64,000 bases of DNA from JAOUEA01 sp963825635 (GCA_963825635.1 CAWGTU010000003.1:496001-560000); one strand, 5' to 3'. Positions 7,639-15,914 are shown, counted from the first letter of the stretch. Notes: a model not told the origin generated them from the sequence alone. Numbers and translations are program-made.

Positions 7639-8751
7639 TCAGCAGACGCCGAGCAGCGCGGTGTACGGGTTGATCGCACCGCCTCCGCCCGGGTGGTACT
7701 CGAAGTGCAGGTGGTAGACGGTCGTGCCGGTGTTCCCCACGTAGCCGATCGTGCTGCCCGCCGAGACACGGGACCCCTCGCCGTAGGCGCCGTACGAGTC
7801 GAAGTGCGTATAGAACGTCCAGTCCGAGCTTCCTTCGTGGAAGATCACGATGCCGAGCCCGCCGATCGAGCTGCCGGTGCGGTGCACGGTGCCTGCGTGC
7901 ACAGCCACCACCGGGGTGCCCCGAGCGGCGATCAGGTCGATGCCTGCGTGCGAGCGACCCCCCGGCCTCGGGTCGCCGAACGAGTCGACGAACGAGTTGG
8001 GGCCGTTCACGGGGCACGTCTGGATCCAGCCGGTGCCGCTGACCGGCGGAGGCCCGCCGCCGCCGCCACCACCGCCGTCGTCGGTCGAGCCGCCCCCGCC
8101 GCCGCCACCGCCACCGGCATCGGCCGCCGCGGCGGCCGCGGCCTCTTCCTCGGCGAGTCGGTCCTCGAGCTCCCCGACGCGTGAGGCGAAGCGCTCCAAC
8201 TCCGACTGGATCGCCGACTGCTGGGTCTCGAGGTCGGCGGCCGCCGACTCCTGGTCGGCGATCGCGTCGGCGAGCTGCTCCTGCTGCCACGCGAGCTCCT
8301 GGGTCTCCACGCTCACCTGGTTCGCGAGGTCGCTGTCCCCCTCGGCCACGGCCGACGCGAACTCGAGGCGGTCGACCGCGTCGCCGACCGAATCCGACGT
8401 CAGCAGGGCGAGCGCCTGCGGGCTGCCGCCGGCGATGAACAGCGCCGCGGCGCGACGGTTCAGCTCCCGCTGGATCGTCGCGAGCTCGGACCGCAGGGTG
8501 TCGATGCGCTGCTGCGCGGCGTCGGCGGCGTCCTGGGACCGGGCGAGGTCGGCCTCGGCATCCTGCCAGAGCTGGTTGATGCGGTCGAGCTCAGCTCTGG
8601 CGGACTGCAGGTTCTGCTCCGCCGATTCGAGCTCGCCCTCCGTGTCGGCGCTCGCCGGCATCGACACCATGGCGCCGACGAGGGCGCATGCCAGGATCAG
8701 GCTGAGTGAAGCTCGGGAACGGATCGTCGACTCCTTACGACGGGCACTCAC
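7639..8751 (-). CDS. Secreted M23 peptidase with coiled-coil domain
   Basis: A 370-residue envelope protein. After a signal peptide (about residues 12-36, ending PASA), two long coiled-coil stretches run from about 40 to 205. A Gly-rich linker with three runs of Gly follows, then a LytM/M23 domain from about 255 to the end. The zinc ligands are intact: SHAGIDL (H-x3-D) and YHLHFEYHP (H-x-H). This is the architecture of EnvC/NlpD- or RipA-associated cell-wall hydrolases that cut peptide cross-links. The start is uncertain: GTG 8751 sits 4 bases after the upstream gene and has no clear ribosome site, while an AAGGAG further in lacks a usable start codon. Confidence 0.87.
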   Translation of the reverse strand: MSARRKESTIRSRASLSLILACALVGAMVSMPASADTEGELESAEQNLQSARAELDRINQLWQDAEADLARSQDAADAAQQRIDTLRSELATIQRELNRRAAALFIAGGSPQALALLTSDSVGDAVDRLEFASAVAEGDSDLANQVSVETQELAWQQEQLADAIADQESAAADLETQQSAIQSELERFASRVGELEDRLAEEEAAAAAAADAGGGGGGGGGSTDDGGGGGGGGPPPVSGTGWIQTCPVNGPNSFVDSFGDPRPGGRSHAGIDLIAARGTPVVAVHAGTVHRTGSSIGGLGIVIFHEGSSDWTFYTHFDSYGAYGEGSRVSAGSTIGYVGNTGTTVYHLHFEYHPGGGGAINPYTALLGVC

Positions 8752-8755
8752 GGGC

Positions 8756-9355
8756 CTATGACCAGGGAGGACGTTCGATCGAGGCTACCAGTGGCCCTCG
8801 CGGCGCCTCAACTCGTGTCACATCCCCCTGGTGGGGATCGATGCCCTCCGCCCGGGCACGATCGATCTCGTCGCGCAGCGCCTCCAGGTGTTCGAGATGC
8901 ACGATGTCCTTGACCCGCCCACTCGCCGACTTCATGCGGATCAGATCCTCGACACTGGCGACCAGGATGGTCAGCCCGTCGGCGGCAACGAGCGTTTCAG
9001 CCCCGGCCTCGAGATCGGGGTATCCCGCCGTGCCCGCGGGCGTGCCGAGGATGTCGAGATCGCCCATCGACGTGACGAACGTGAACGAGTCGCCGTTGCG
9101 GAGCGTGACGGCGTCGAGCCTGAACGGGAGGTCGGCGTCCGGCTCCCGCGCGACCCGAAGGCGAGCCTGAAGCTCGGTGAGGGCGCCGGCAAGCGCTTCA
9201 AGGTTAGCGAGATCCCTTGCATAGCAGATATCGAGGTCCTGCGTGACGTCGGCGGTTCCTCTCAGGTTCGCGGCGAGCCCGCCGATCAGCACGAAGCGAA
9301 CCCCTCGCTCGACGAGGATCCGCAGCATGCCGAGCGGATCGAAAAGCAGGCTCAT
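8756..9355 (-). CDS. Nucleotidyltransferase of HTH-nucleotidyltransferase module 1
   Basis: A 199-residue protein with a polymerase-beta-type nucleotidyltransferase core: LIGGLAANLRG (P-loop-like GG), then VTQDLDICY (D-x-D) and GDLDILGTP (third carboxylate). This spacing is that of the AbiEii/MenT/DUF6036 group, which includes toxins that transfer nucleotides to RNA or protein. It overlaps the upstream HTH gene by 4 bases (ATGA), as antitoxin-toxin pairs do. A paralogous pair lies at 36281-37088. The C-terminus carries an extra helical tail absent from module 2. Toxicity is inference; a non-toxic nucleotidyltransferase is possible. Confidence 0.72.
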   Translation of the reverse strand: MSLLFDPLGMLRILVERGVRFVLIGGLAANLRGTADVTQDLDICYARDLANLEALAGALTELQARLRVAREPDADLPFRLDAVTLRNGDSFTFVTSMGDLDILGTPAGTAGYPDLEAGAETLVAADGLTILVASVEDLIRMKSASGRVKDIVHLEHLEALRDEIDRARAEGIDPHQGDVTRVEAPRGPLVASIERPPWS

Positions 9356-9678
9356 GCTGGTCTCCGGGCGCCGAAGGCTCGTCGGAGCTCGCGCACCCCG
9401 TTGGCGGCGTCGACCGCCAGTCGAAACCGCTCCGCAGGCGTCATCGCCAAGCGTTCCGTGATCTGGGATCGATCGACGTCGACACCGCCCTGATCGGCGA
9501 CGCCGAGGCGCATGCCGCAGGCACGGATCAGCGGGTCGAGGGTGTCGAGCGTCGGTGAGACCACACGGTTCTCGATCCGAGAGATCGTGGCCTGAGGAAC
9601 TCCCGCTCGGCGGGCCAGCTCACGCTGGGAGAGCTGAGCCCGCCGACGCGCCATCCGCAACATCACAGCAGCGTCCAC
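9352..9678 (-). CDS. XRE-family HTH regulator of module 1 (putative antitoxin)
   Basis: A 108-residue protein with a lambda-repressor-type helix-turn-helix at about residues 8-62 (QLSQRELARRAGVPQATISR, then VSPTLDTLDPLIRACG). The second half has no recognised domain. It starts with GTG 9678, with TATCAT 6 bases upstream, so the mRNA is probably leaderless. Directly upstream are two copies of the palindrome GATACGTATC, which overlap the expected promoter, so the protein very likely represses its own operon. The N-termini of the two module regulators (MDAAVML and MHAAQFV) align, which supports this start. An antitoxin role is inferred from gene order. Confidence 0.82.
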   Translation of the reverse strand: MDAAVMLRMARRRAQLSQRELARRAGVPQATISRIENRVVSPTLDTLDPLIRACGMRLGVADQGGVDVDRSQITERLAMTPAERFRLAVDAANGVRELRRAFGARRPA

Positions 9679-9692
9679 GCTGCGATGATATC

Positions 9693-9720
9693 AGATACGT
9701 ATCACGCACGATACGTATCT
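9693..9720. promoter_or_regulatory. Operator: paired GATACGTATC palindromes at the module 1 promoter
   Basis: GATACGTATC occurs at 9694-9703 and again at 9710-9719. With the flanking A and T the two 11-mers are reverse complements of each other, so the whole 28-bp site is symmetric and each half is itself a palindrome. Centre-to-centre spacing is 16 bp. The -10 (TATCAT on the minus strand, 9690-9685) lies just downstream, so bound regulator would block RNA polymerase. The site is AT-rich against a GC-rich background. Confidence 0.8.
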
Positions 9721-9733
9721 GTATCGAGCCCGC

Positions 9734-10909
9734 TCAGCCCTCCTGCGCCTGCATCGCCGCGATCAGGATGTCGGCAACCTCGGGCCGAGAGAACTCCTGC
9801 GGGGGTCGTTCCCCGTTGCGCAGCATCTCGCGGACCTTCGTGCCCGACAGCGAGATGCGGGTCTCCTCGCCGTGGGGGCACGTCTTCGGCGAGGCCATGC
9901 CCTCGCACGCCTCACACCAGAACGAGTGCTCGAAGTTCAGCGTCGTGATGCCCAGCTCGCCCGGCTCGAACTCGTTGAAGATCTGCTGGGCGTCGTAGGT
10001 GCCGTAGTACGTGCCGACACCGGCGTGGTCGCGACCCACGATGAAGTGGGTGCAGCCGTAGTTCTTGCGGCAGATCGCGTGCCAGATCGCCTCGCGGGGC
10101 CCCGCGTAGCGCATCGCGGCGGGGAAGATCGACACCATCGCGCGGTCCTTCGGGTAGTACCCCTCGAAGAGCGCCTCGTAGCACTCCATGCGCACATCGG
10201 GCGGCACGTCGTCGCTCTTGGTGGCTCCCATCAAAGGGTGCACGAGCAGGCCGTCGACGATCTCGAGCGCGCACTTCTGGATGTACTCGTGTGCACGGTG
10301 GATCGGGTTGCGGGTCTGGAACCCGACGACCGTCTTCCACCCGCGCTTCGCGAACTCGGCGCGGGTCTCGGCCGGCGTGAGCCGGTAGGGCCGGAAGTCG
10401 TCGTGGACCGGCAGCGACAGCACCTCGAGGTCCCCGGCGAGGCAGTACTCACCCGAGTCGTACACGGCAGCGACGCCCGGGTGCTCGGCCTCGTCGGTGC
10501 GGTAGACGGCGACGGCCTCCTTCTGCTTGTCACGCTTGAACGATCCGCTGACCCTGAGCACGGCGATGGGGTCGGCGCCCTCGGCGGGCGCGAGCGCGAC
10601 GGCGCCGCCGCCACCGAACCGATGTGCCTGCTCCTCGGTCACGCCGAGCACCACCGGGATCGCCCAGGCGAGGCCGTTCGTGAGGTGCATCGAGTCGAGC
10701 ACCGAGTGGTAGTCGGCCTCGCCTTGGAACCCGGTCAGCGGGCTGAGCGCGCCGACCGCGAGCATCTCGAGGTCGGAGAGCTCGCGCTCGTTCGGCACGA
10801 GCTTGGGCAGGTTGGCGGCCTCCGTGGCGAGCGCGGCGACGGCCTCGGCGTCGGCGAGCAGGTCGACGAGGGTGCCGCCGTGGGGCGCGATGGGATACGT
10901 GTCGGACAT
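9734..10909 (-). CDS. sat: Sulfate adenylyltransferase (ATP sulfurylase, monomeric type)
   Basis: A 391-residue enzyme that makes adenylyl sulfate (APS) from ATP and sulfate. The nucleotide-binding motifs are intact: GFQTRNPIHRAHEYIQ (QTRNPxHxAHE) and IVGRDHAGVG. A C-terminal zinc-type segment (FWCEACEGMASPKTCPHG) is present, as in Sat proteins of the archaeal/bacterial single-chain type rather than CysDN. ATG 10909 has an AAGGAG ribosome site. The gene diverges from the APS reductase at 11013 across a symmetric promoter, so the two steps of sulfate activation and reduction are probably regulated together. Confidence 0.95.
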   Translation of the reverse strand: MSDTYPIAPHGGTLVDLLADAEAVAALATEAANLPKLVPNERELSDLEMLAVGALSPLTGFQGEADYHSVLDSMHLTNGLAWAIPVVLGVTEEQAHRFGGGGAVALAPAEGADPIAVLRVSGSFKRDKQKEAVAVYRTDEAEHPGVAAVYDSGEYCLAGDLEVLSLPVHDDFRPYRLTPAETRAEFAKRGWKTVVGFQTRNPIHRAHEYIQKCALEIVDGLLVHPLMGATKSDDVPPDVRMECYEALFEGYYPKDRAMVSIFPAAMRYAGPREAIWHAICRKNYGCTHFIVGRDHAGVGTYYGTYDAQQIFNEFEPGELGITTLNFEHSFWCEACEGMASPKTCPHGEETRISLSGTKVREMLRNGERPPQEFSRPEVADILIAAMQAQEG

Positions 10910-10968
10910 CTGTGCAGGCTCCTTCGATGGATGGCGTCTCGGCCGCCGGGGGGCGAACGACCGGGCAC

Positions 10969-10985
10969 AGCATACGCGGTATGCT
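10969..10985. promoter_or_regulatory. Symmetric divergent promoter between sat and the APS reductase gene
   Basis: AGCATAC-GCG-GTATGCT is a perfect 7-3-7 palindrome. It places TATGCT, a TANNNT -10 hexamer, on both strands: plus at 10980-10985 (28 bp before ATG 11013) and minus at 10974-10969 (60 bp before ATG 10909). One short dyad can therefore supply both -10 elements. It may also bind a dimeric sulfur regulator. Confidence 0.6.
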
Positions 10986-11012
10986 CCGCGGACCCGAGAG
11001 GGGTCCGACCGC

Positions 11013-11741
11013 ATGCGAACCCTGCTTCCCGACGACGAGCTCGTCGATCTGAACATCACCTTCGAGGACGCGCACCCGCGCGAGATCCTCGCGTGGGCTC
11101 TCGAGGCATCGGGGCTGCGCACGATCGCGATCGCGTCGGCGTTCCAGGCCGAGGGCACGGCGATCATGCACATGGCGTCGGAGATCCGAGCCGACGTGCC
11201 GGTGCTCTTCCTCGAGACCGGGTTCCAGTTCGCGGAGACGCTCGCGTTCAAGGAACAGCTCGCCGACCGGCTCGGGCTGAACGTGATCGATCTGTACGGC
11301 GAGCTGACGGTCGAGCAGCAGGCGACGGAGTTCGGCGAGCGGCTCTACGAGCGAGACCCCGAGCGATGCTGCGACCTCAACAAGGTGCGGCCGATGTTCG
11401 AGGCGCTGCGCGGGCTCGACGGGTGGGTCACCGCGTTCCGGCGCGACTCGTCACCGACGCGGGCCGCCGCGCCGTTCGTGGAGCAGTACGAGCTGGAACC
11501 GGGACACACGATCGTGAAGGTGAACCCCGTGGCGGCGTGGACGCGCCGCGACACGTGGGCCTACCTGAAGGAGCACGACCTGCCGCACAACCCGCTGTAC
11601 GACCTCGGCTACGCGTCGATCGGTTGCGCGCCCTGCACACGCCTGCGGTTCGCGGGTGAGCCCGAGCGCGCGGGACGCTGGGCCGGTCTCTCGAAGTGGG
11701 AGTGCGGCATCCACGAGAAGGAAGCCTCGGCCGAGGCCTGA
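11013..11741 (+). CDS. cysH: Assimilatory adenylylsulfate (APS) reductase, CysH family
   Basis: A 242-residue reductase that converts APS to sulfite and AMP using a thiol donor. The four cysteines that hold the 4Fe-4S cluster of APS-specific reductases are visible: RCCDLNKVRP and, about 85 residues on, GCAPCT. The catalytic cysteine lies in WECGIHEK at the C-terminus. PAPS reductases lack the CC/CxxC set, so APS is the expected substrate, matching sat next door without a cysC. The N-terminal segment ASAFQAEGTAIMHM is the phosphate-binding part. I chose ATG 11013, about 20 bases after the predicted transcription start, with a GAGAGGGG site. Confidence 0.92.
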   Translation: MRTLLPDDELVDLNITFEDAHPREILAWALEASGLRTIAIASAFQAEGTAIMHMASEIRADVPVLFLETGFQFAETLAFKEQLADRLGLNVIDLYGELTVEQQATEFGERLYERDPERCCDLNKVRPMFEALRGLDGWVTAFRRDSSPTRAAAPFVEQYELEPGHTIVKVNPVAAWTRRDTWAYLKEHDLPHNPLYDLGYASIGCAPCTRLRFAGEPERAGRWAGLSKWECGIHEKEASAEA

Positions 11742-11755
11742 CCGGCCCGCGACGT

Positions 11756-13192
11756 TCACCACGAGAAGCCCGGCGGCGCCGGGTCGCACCGTCGCTGTGC
11801 GTAGCGCCGGAGCGCCGCGATCTCCCGGCGCCACTTGCGATCGTCGATGACGTTCTTGAGGCTGTACGGATCGTCGGCGAGCCGGTAGTACTCCTCGTCG
11901 CCGCCGACGTAGTGCACGAACAGCTCCTCGCGGGTGCGCGCACCGCAGTAGGCGGGAACACCGCCTTCGGCGTGCTCCACGACGAACCGCTTCCGCACGC
12001 GAACGGCCGACCCGTCAAGCAGCGGCACGAGGCTCCGCCCGTCGACCGCCGTCGGGGGCGCCAGCCCGACGAGCTCGGCGATCGTGGGAGCGACGTCCAG
12101 GTTCAGCACGAGCGATCGTGCCGACGCACCTCGCCCCGGCGCCGTGAGCGGGTCGTAGCGCACCAGCATCGGCACGTGAGAGGCGCCGTCGAACGGGGCG
12201 GCCTTGCGGATGAGCCTGTGCTCCCCCCACATCACGCCGTTGTCGGAGGCGAACACGATCAACGTGTTCGACAGACGCCCCGACTGGCGCAGCGACTTCA
12301 CGATGTCGGCGATGCCGTCGTCGACCGACAGCAGGGTGCGGTACTGATCGAGGCGCCGCGCGTCGATCGCTCGACGCTGGGCGGCATCGAGGCGATCCGT
12401 GCGTCGGAGCCAGCCCGACTTGTCGGAAACGTCCCGCTCGTTGAAGTTCGGCGGTCGCCACGGTGCCAGATCGAGCGGCACGTCGGCATAGGCCGATTCG
12501 GGCAGTGCCGGGCTGTGCGGAGCGACCGGCGTCCAGAGCGCGAACAGCGGCCGGTCGGCCGGGGTCGAGCGGATGAACCGCGACACCTCCTCGTACGTCG
12601 CGGTCGTGGAGTATTCGTCATCGGGGAAGTCGACCAGCTCGCCGTTCACGCTGGCGTTGAACCCGTAGTACGAACGCCCGTCTCCTGATAAGAACCCGAA
12701 CCACTCGTCCCACCCCGGCGGCACGATCGAGGCGTCGCTGTAGCCGTTGAGGTACTTGCCGAACAGGCCGGTGCGATACCCGGCGTCGTCGAGCCAGGTG
12801 GCGATCGTCGAGCTAGGGTCGAACGCCGCGAAGCCCCCGAACTCACCGCTGTTCTTCCACACCCCGTTCGTGTGGGAGTACGTGCCGGTGAGGAAGCTCG
12901 CCCGACTCGGACAGCACGAGGGATTGGGAACGAACGCGGATCGGAACCGAACGCCCCGGGCGGCGATCAGCTTCTGGAGCTGCGGCATGTGCGTCAGGGT
13001 GCGCGCTCGCTGGTCGTCGGTGATCACCACGACGATGTCGAGCGGATCTGCTCTTTGGGCCGCGACGGCTCGAGGCGAACCGATCACCACGACGACCATC
13101 ACGATCTGCGCGAGCACGGCAGCTGCCACAGGGGGTAGAGCCGCGCGATGACGAGGCCACGTGCTTGCGTCGAACGTTGCCTTGCGTAGCAT
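11756..13192 (-). CDS. Secreted sulfatase (formylglycine-dependent type)
   Basis: A 478-residue sulfatase with an N-terminal signal/anchor segment at about residues 22-45 (AAAVLAQIVMVVVVIGSP). The active site is NPSCCPSRASFLTG, in which the first Cys of C-x-P-S-R would become formylglycine. Metal residues are seen in VVVITDDQRARTL and ASDNGVMWGEH. Family members release sulfate from organic esters outside the cell, which would supply sat and the APS reductase just upstream. The gene converges on the reductase with a 14-bp gap. ATG 13192 is preferred: TAGCAT lies 7 bases upstream. ATG 13201 is an in-frame alternative. The substrate is unknown. Confidence 0.88.
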   Translation of the reverse strand: MLRKATFDASTWPRHRAALPPVAAAVLAQIVMVVVVIGSPRAVAAQRADPLDIVVVITDDQRARTLTHMPQLQKLIAARGVRFRSAFVPNPSCCPSRASFLTGTYSHTNGVWKNSGEFGGFAAFDPSSTIATWLDDAGYRTGLFGKYLNGYSDASIVPPGWDEWFGFLSGDGRSYYGFNASVNGELVDFPDDEYSTTATYEEVSRFIRSTPADRPLFALWTPVAPHSPALPESAYADVPLDLAPWRPPNFNERDVSDKSGWLRRTDRLDAAQRRAIDARRLDQYRTLLSVDDGIADIVKSLRQSGRLSNTLIVFASDNGVMWGEHRLIRKAAPFDGASHVPMLVRYDPLTAPGRGASARSLVLNLDVAPTIAELVGLAPPTAVDGRSLVPLLDGSAVRVRKRFVVEHAEGGVPAYCGARTREELFVHYVGGDEEYYRLADDPYSLKNVIDDRKWRREIAALRRYAQRRCDPAPPGFSW

Positions 13193-13206
13193 CCGATCCA
13201 TGCTAC
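13187..13206. promoter_or_regulatory. Bidirectional leaderless promoter in which each start codon lies in the opposite -10
   Basis: The inverted repeat GTAGCAT (13186-13192) and ATGCTAC (13200-13206) surrounds a 7-base centre. Read rightwards, TAGCAT (13187-13192) is a -10 hexamer 7 bases before ATG 13200. Read leftwards, TAGCAT (13205-13200) is a -10 hexamer 7 bases before ATG 13192. Both genes begin ATGCTACG, and each start codon forms the end of the other gene's -10. Confidence 0.65.
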
Positions 13207-14462
13207 GTCGTCTGGACCCGAGGTCGAGCATCTGGCGACGAGCCGAGCGTGGAGCCGCGCTGGCGAGCCTCCTGGGAGCACTGGCCGCTGGGACTCAGGG
13301 CACGGCCGCGGCGCCCGCTCGCGAGCCGATCCGCGACATCGGCGTGCAGTCAGGGCTGCGGATCGAACAGCGAAGCTACGCCGTCCGTGCTCGCGACGTC
13401 GACGGCGACGGCCGTAGGGATCTCCTGTTCGTTCACCACACCGGGCCCACGGAGCTCTTCAGGAGCACATCGTCGGGCTTCGAGCTCCAGACGACCTTCG
13501 TCGACGAGATCCACGGTGAGAACGACCGCCACGACTGCGCGTGGGGAGACGTGGATCTCGACGGCCGACTCGATCTGTACTGCGTGAAGGGTGCGAGGGT
13601 CGGAACCGCCGAGAAGCACAACGAGCTCTGGATGCAGCAACCCGACGGCACCTTCGTCGATCGCGCGGGCGCGTTCCGCGTCGTGGATCGATGGGGGCGG
13701 GGACGACGCACAGAGTTCCTCGATCTGAACGGCGACGCCTTCCCCGACCTCTTCGTGGGAAACGCATTCCCTCGGCGAGACGGCCGCCCGACGCCCAACA
13801 GGACGTTCCTGAACGTGCAGGGCGAGCGCTTCCGGCGTGCTGACATGGGGTTGACCCGGGAGGCCGGCGCGTCCTGCCTCGACGTCGACGACTTCGACGG
13901 TGACGGGAATGACGATCTCTTGGTCTGCGAGAAGCGGGGGCTGAAGCTCTACCTCCGACGCCAGGGCGGATTCGTCGATGCGACTCGGGCCTTCGGGATA
14001 CCGGAGCGAGCCGTCGAATGGGCGCGATCGCACGACCTCGATCGTGACGGTGCGCTCGATCTCGTTGCGATCACCGAGCGGCGACTCACGGTTCGGCTGC
14101 GCCTGGGGCCCGGCCGGTTCGACCGTCCGTCCCTTCGACTCCCGCTCGAGATGGGCCACGCCGTCGAGATCGCCGACATCGACGGTCGCGCAGGGGCGGA
14201 CCTCCTGGTCGTGCAGGGGTGCGTCGACGGCGTCAACGTCGATGATCTCGTGCTTCTGAATGACGGGACCGCCGGGATCTGGCAACAGCACTCCACGCCC
14301 GGTGATGTGCCGGGATGTGGCGACGTGGCAGCGACCCTCGACTTCGACCGGGACGGCGCGATCGAGTTCGTGGTCATGAACGGCGGCGGACAGGGACAGC
14401 CCTTGAGTCCGGTGGGGCCCGACCAGCTCCTGACGATGGGCGACTGGCCGCAGGATCCCTAA
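13200..14462 (+). CDS. Secreted FG-GAP/VCBS-type beta-propeller protein
   Basis: A 420-residue exported protein with a signal peptide (about residues 17-37, LASLLGALAAGTQGTAAA). Seven calcium-loop motifs are spaced as in integrin-type propellers: DVDGDGRRDLL, DVDLDGRLDLY, DLNGDAFPDLF, DFDGDGNDDLL, DLDRDGALDLV, DIDGRAGADLL and DFDRDGAIEFV. Seven motifs fit a seven-bladed fold that binds calcium and probably a surface partner or polysaccharide. It is divergent from the sulfatase with only 7 bases between start codons. Its last bases overlap the lipid kinase stop. Enzymatic activity is not suggested. Confidence 0.82.
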   Translation: MLRRLDPRSSIWRRAERGAALASLLGALAAGTQGTAAAPAREPIRDIGVQSGLRIEQRSYAVRARDVDGDGRRDLLFVHHTGPTELFRSTSSGFELQTTFVDEIHGENDRHDCAWGDVDLDGRLDLYCVKGARVGTAEKHNELWMQQPDGTFVDRAGAFRVVDRWGRGRRTEFLDLNGDAFPDLFVGNAFPRRDGRPTPNRTFLNVQGERFRRADMGLTREAGASCLDVDDFDGDGNDDLLVCEKRGLKLYLRRQGGFVDATRAFGIPERAVEWARSHDLDRDGALDLVAITERRLTVRLRLGPGRFDRPSLRLPLEMGHAVEIADIDGRAGADLLVVQGCVDGVNVDDLVLLNDGTAGIWQQHSTPGDVPGCGDVAATLDFDRDGAIEFVVMNGGGQGQPLSPVGPDQLLTMGDWPQDP

Positions 14463-15373
14463 GCGACGACCCAGAGGGCCTCACGGGCGAGCTCGATCTG
14501 GAGCCGCTGGTGCTCGCCGAGCGAATCGCCGTCGACCTGCACCGGGAACGGCCGGTCGGACGTGACCACCACGTGGGACGCATCGTGGCGGTAGTCGATG
14601 TCGCGGCTCTGCACGTGGCGCGCCGAGCCGAACACCTGCGCGGCGATGCGCGGCACGTTGCGGCGGGCGAGCTTGCGCATGCTCAACACGTCGAGACCGG
14701 TCTCGAGCGATGCCTGCGGCGTCATGCGCAAGCCACGATCCTTGTAGTACGTGTACGGATCGGTGCGCCCCACCATCACCGAGAGCGACGGTTCCACCGC
14801 CCCCCCGTCGATCGACACCTCGAGATCGGGGAGCTTGCCCGCATAGCCCACCATCAGCTCCCACGCGACGCTGCGGAACGCGACCCGGTCGAATTTCGCC
14901 TTCGTCTTGGGGAACTTCGCGTCCATGCGGGCCATCGCCGCGGCATCGACGCCCGCCCCGCAGTTCACCGCGAAGTACCGGCCGTCCGCCCGGCCCAGGT
15001 GCAGCTTGAACGACTCGTCGTCGAGCGCCTTGCCGATCAGCACGCCGGTGGCATCGACCGGCTCGGTCGGCAGTCCCAGCGCGCGCACCAGGATGTTGGT
15101 CGCTCCACCGGGCAGCACCCCCAAGGCCGTCTCGGTCCCGGCCAGCGAGTTCACGACCTCGTTGATCGTGCCGTCGCCGGAGAAGACCACGACGAGGTCG
15201 ACGCCCTCGTCGACGGCCTGGGTCGCGATCTCGCTCGCATGGCCTCGTTCCTTCGTCTCGGTGACCTCGAGGCGGAAGTCTGCAGACATCGCCTTCTCGA
15301 TCACGGCGAGCGTCGGCTGGGACACCGTGCGGGCCACGGGGTTGACGATGAGGAGGACTCGTTGGAATCGCAT
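14459..15373 (-). CDS. Diacylglycerol/lipid kinase (YegS-DgkB family)
   Basis: A 304-residue protein with a DAGK catalytic domain. The nucleotide loop is VVFSGDGTINEVVNSLAG and is followed by LGVLPGGATNILVRALG; NCGAGVDAAAMARMD marks the second conserved block. Family members phosphorylate diacylglycerol or related lipids at the membrane. The stop codon overlaps that of the propeller gene tail to tail (14459-14462), leaving no room for a terminator between them. The precise lipid is unknown. Confidence 0.87.
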   Translation of the reverse strand: MRFQRVLLIVNPVARTVSQPTLAVIEKAMSADFRLEVTETKERGHASEIATQAVDEGVDLVVVFSGDGTINEVVNSLAGTETALGVLPGGATNILVRALGLPTEPVDATGVLIGKALDDESFKLHLGRADGRYFAVNCGAGVDAAAMARMDAKFPKTKAKFDRVAFRSVAWELMVGYAGKLPDLEVSIDGGAVEPSLSVMVGRTDPYTYYKDRGLRMTPQASLETGLDVLSMRKLARRNVPRIAAQVFGSARHVQSRDIDYRHDASHVVVTSDRPFPVQVDGDSLGEHQRLQIELAREALWVVA

Positions 15374-15431
15374 GCGCGCGGCCAGTATCGCAGGGAGTGC
15401 TCGAGAGCGCGTCGGCCGCTAGCCTGCGGTC

Positions 15432-15914
15432 GTGCGGATCCTCCTCCTCGTCCTGCACGTGCTCGGTGCGGTGGTCGCCCTCGGGTTCTCGCTCAGCTAC
15501 GGGTTGTGGGTGCGTCGCGGTGAGGCCGACGGCCCGCAGGGTCGGGCCTTCGCGCTGCGCACCGTGTCGTGGATCGACCGACGCATCACGACGCCGGCCT
15601 TCATCGCGCAGCTGATCACGGGACTCCTGCTGGTCGCGACGATCGACTGGGACCTGCTCCGGCAGGCGTGGCTGGAGCTGTCCCTCGGCATCTACGTGCT
15701 GCTCACGGTGCTCGCGATCACGGTCTACGCGCCGTCGTTCCGGAAGCAGCGCGAGATCGCGGAGGCCATCGCAGAGGGTGGCGCCGAGGGCGGCGCCGAC
15801 GAGTCCGCGTACGCCGCCGCCGCATCGAAGGCGACCACTTGGGGCGTGATCGTCACCGTGCTCACCCTCGTGATCGTCGTGTTGATGGTGTGGAAGCCGG
15901 CACTCTGGAGCTAA
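15432..15914 (+). CDS. DUF2269-like integral membrane protein
   Basis: A 160-residue membrane protein with four hydrophobic segments (about residues 2-22, 52-72, 82-103 and 135-155). The first helix starts RILLLVLHVLGAVVALGFS and the pattern of short charged loops matches the DUF2269 family, whose function is unknown. GTG 15432 is preceded by TAGCCT with 6 bases between, a leaderless arrangement. The gene converges with the MoaD-like gene, and the two stop codons overlap by 4 bases. A cytoplasmic loop is unusually Ala/Gly/Glu-rich (EAIAEGGAEGGADES). Confidence 0.7.
   Translation: MRILLLVLHVLGAVVALGFSLSYGLWVRRGEADGPQGRAFALRTVSWIDRRITTPAFIAQLITGLLLVATIDWDLLRQAWLELSLGIYVLLTVLAITVYAPSFRKQREIAEAIAEGGAEGGADESAYAAAASKATTWGVIVTVLTLVIVVLMVWKPALWS

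Noticed and set aside
8600..8751. Start of the M23 peptidase at a codon following the internal AAGGAG
   Set aside because: The only codon at the right distance is ATC, not an accepted start; GTG 8751 is kept although its ribosome site is poor.
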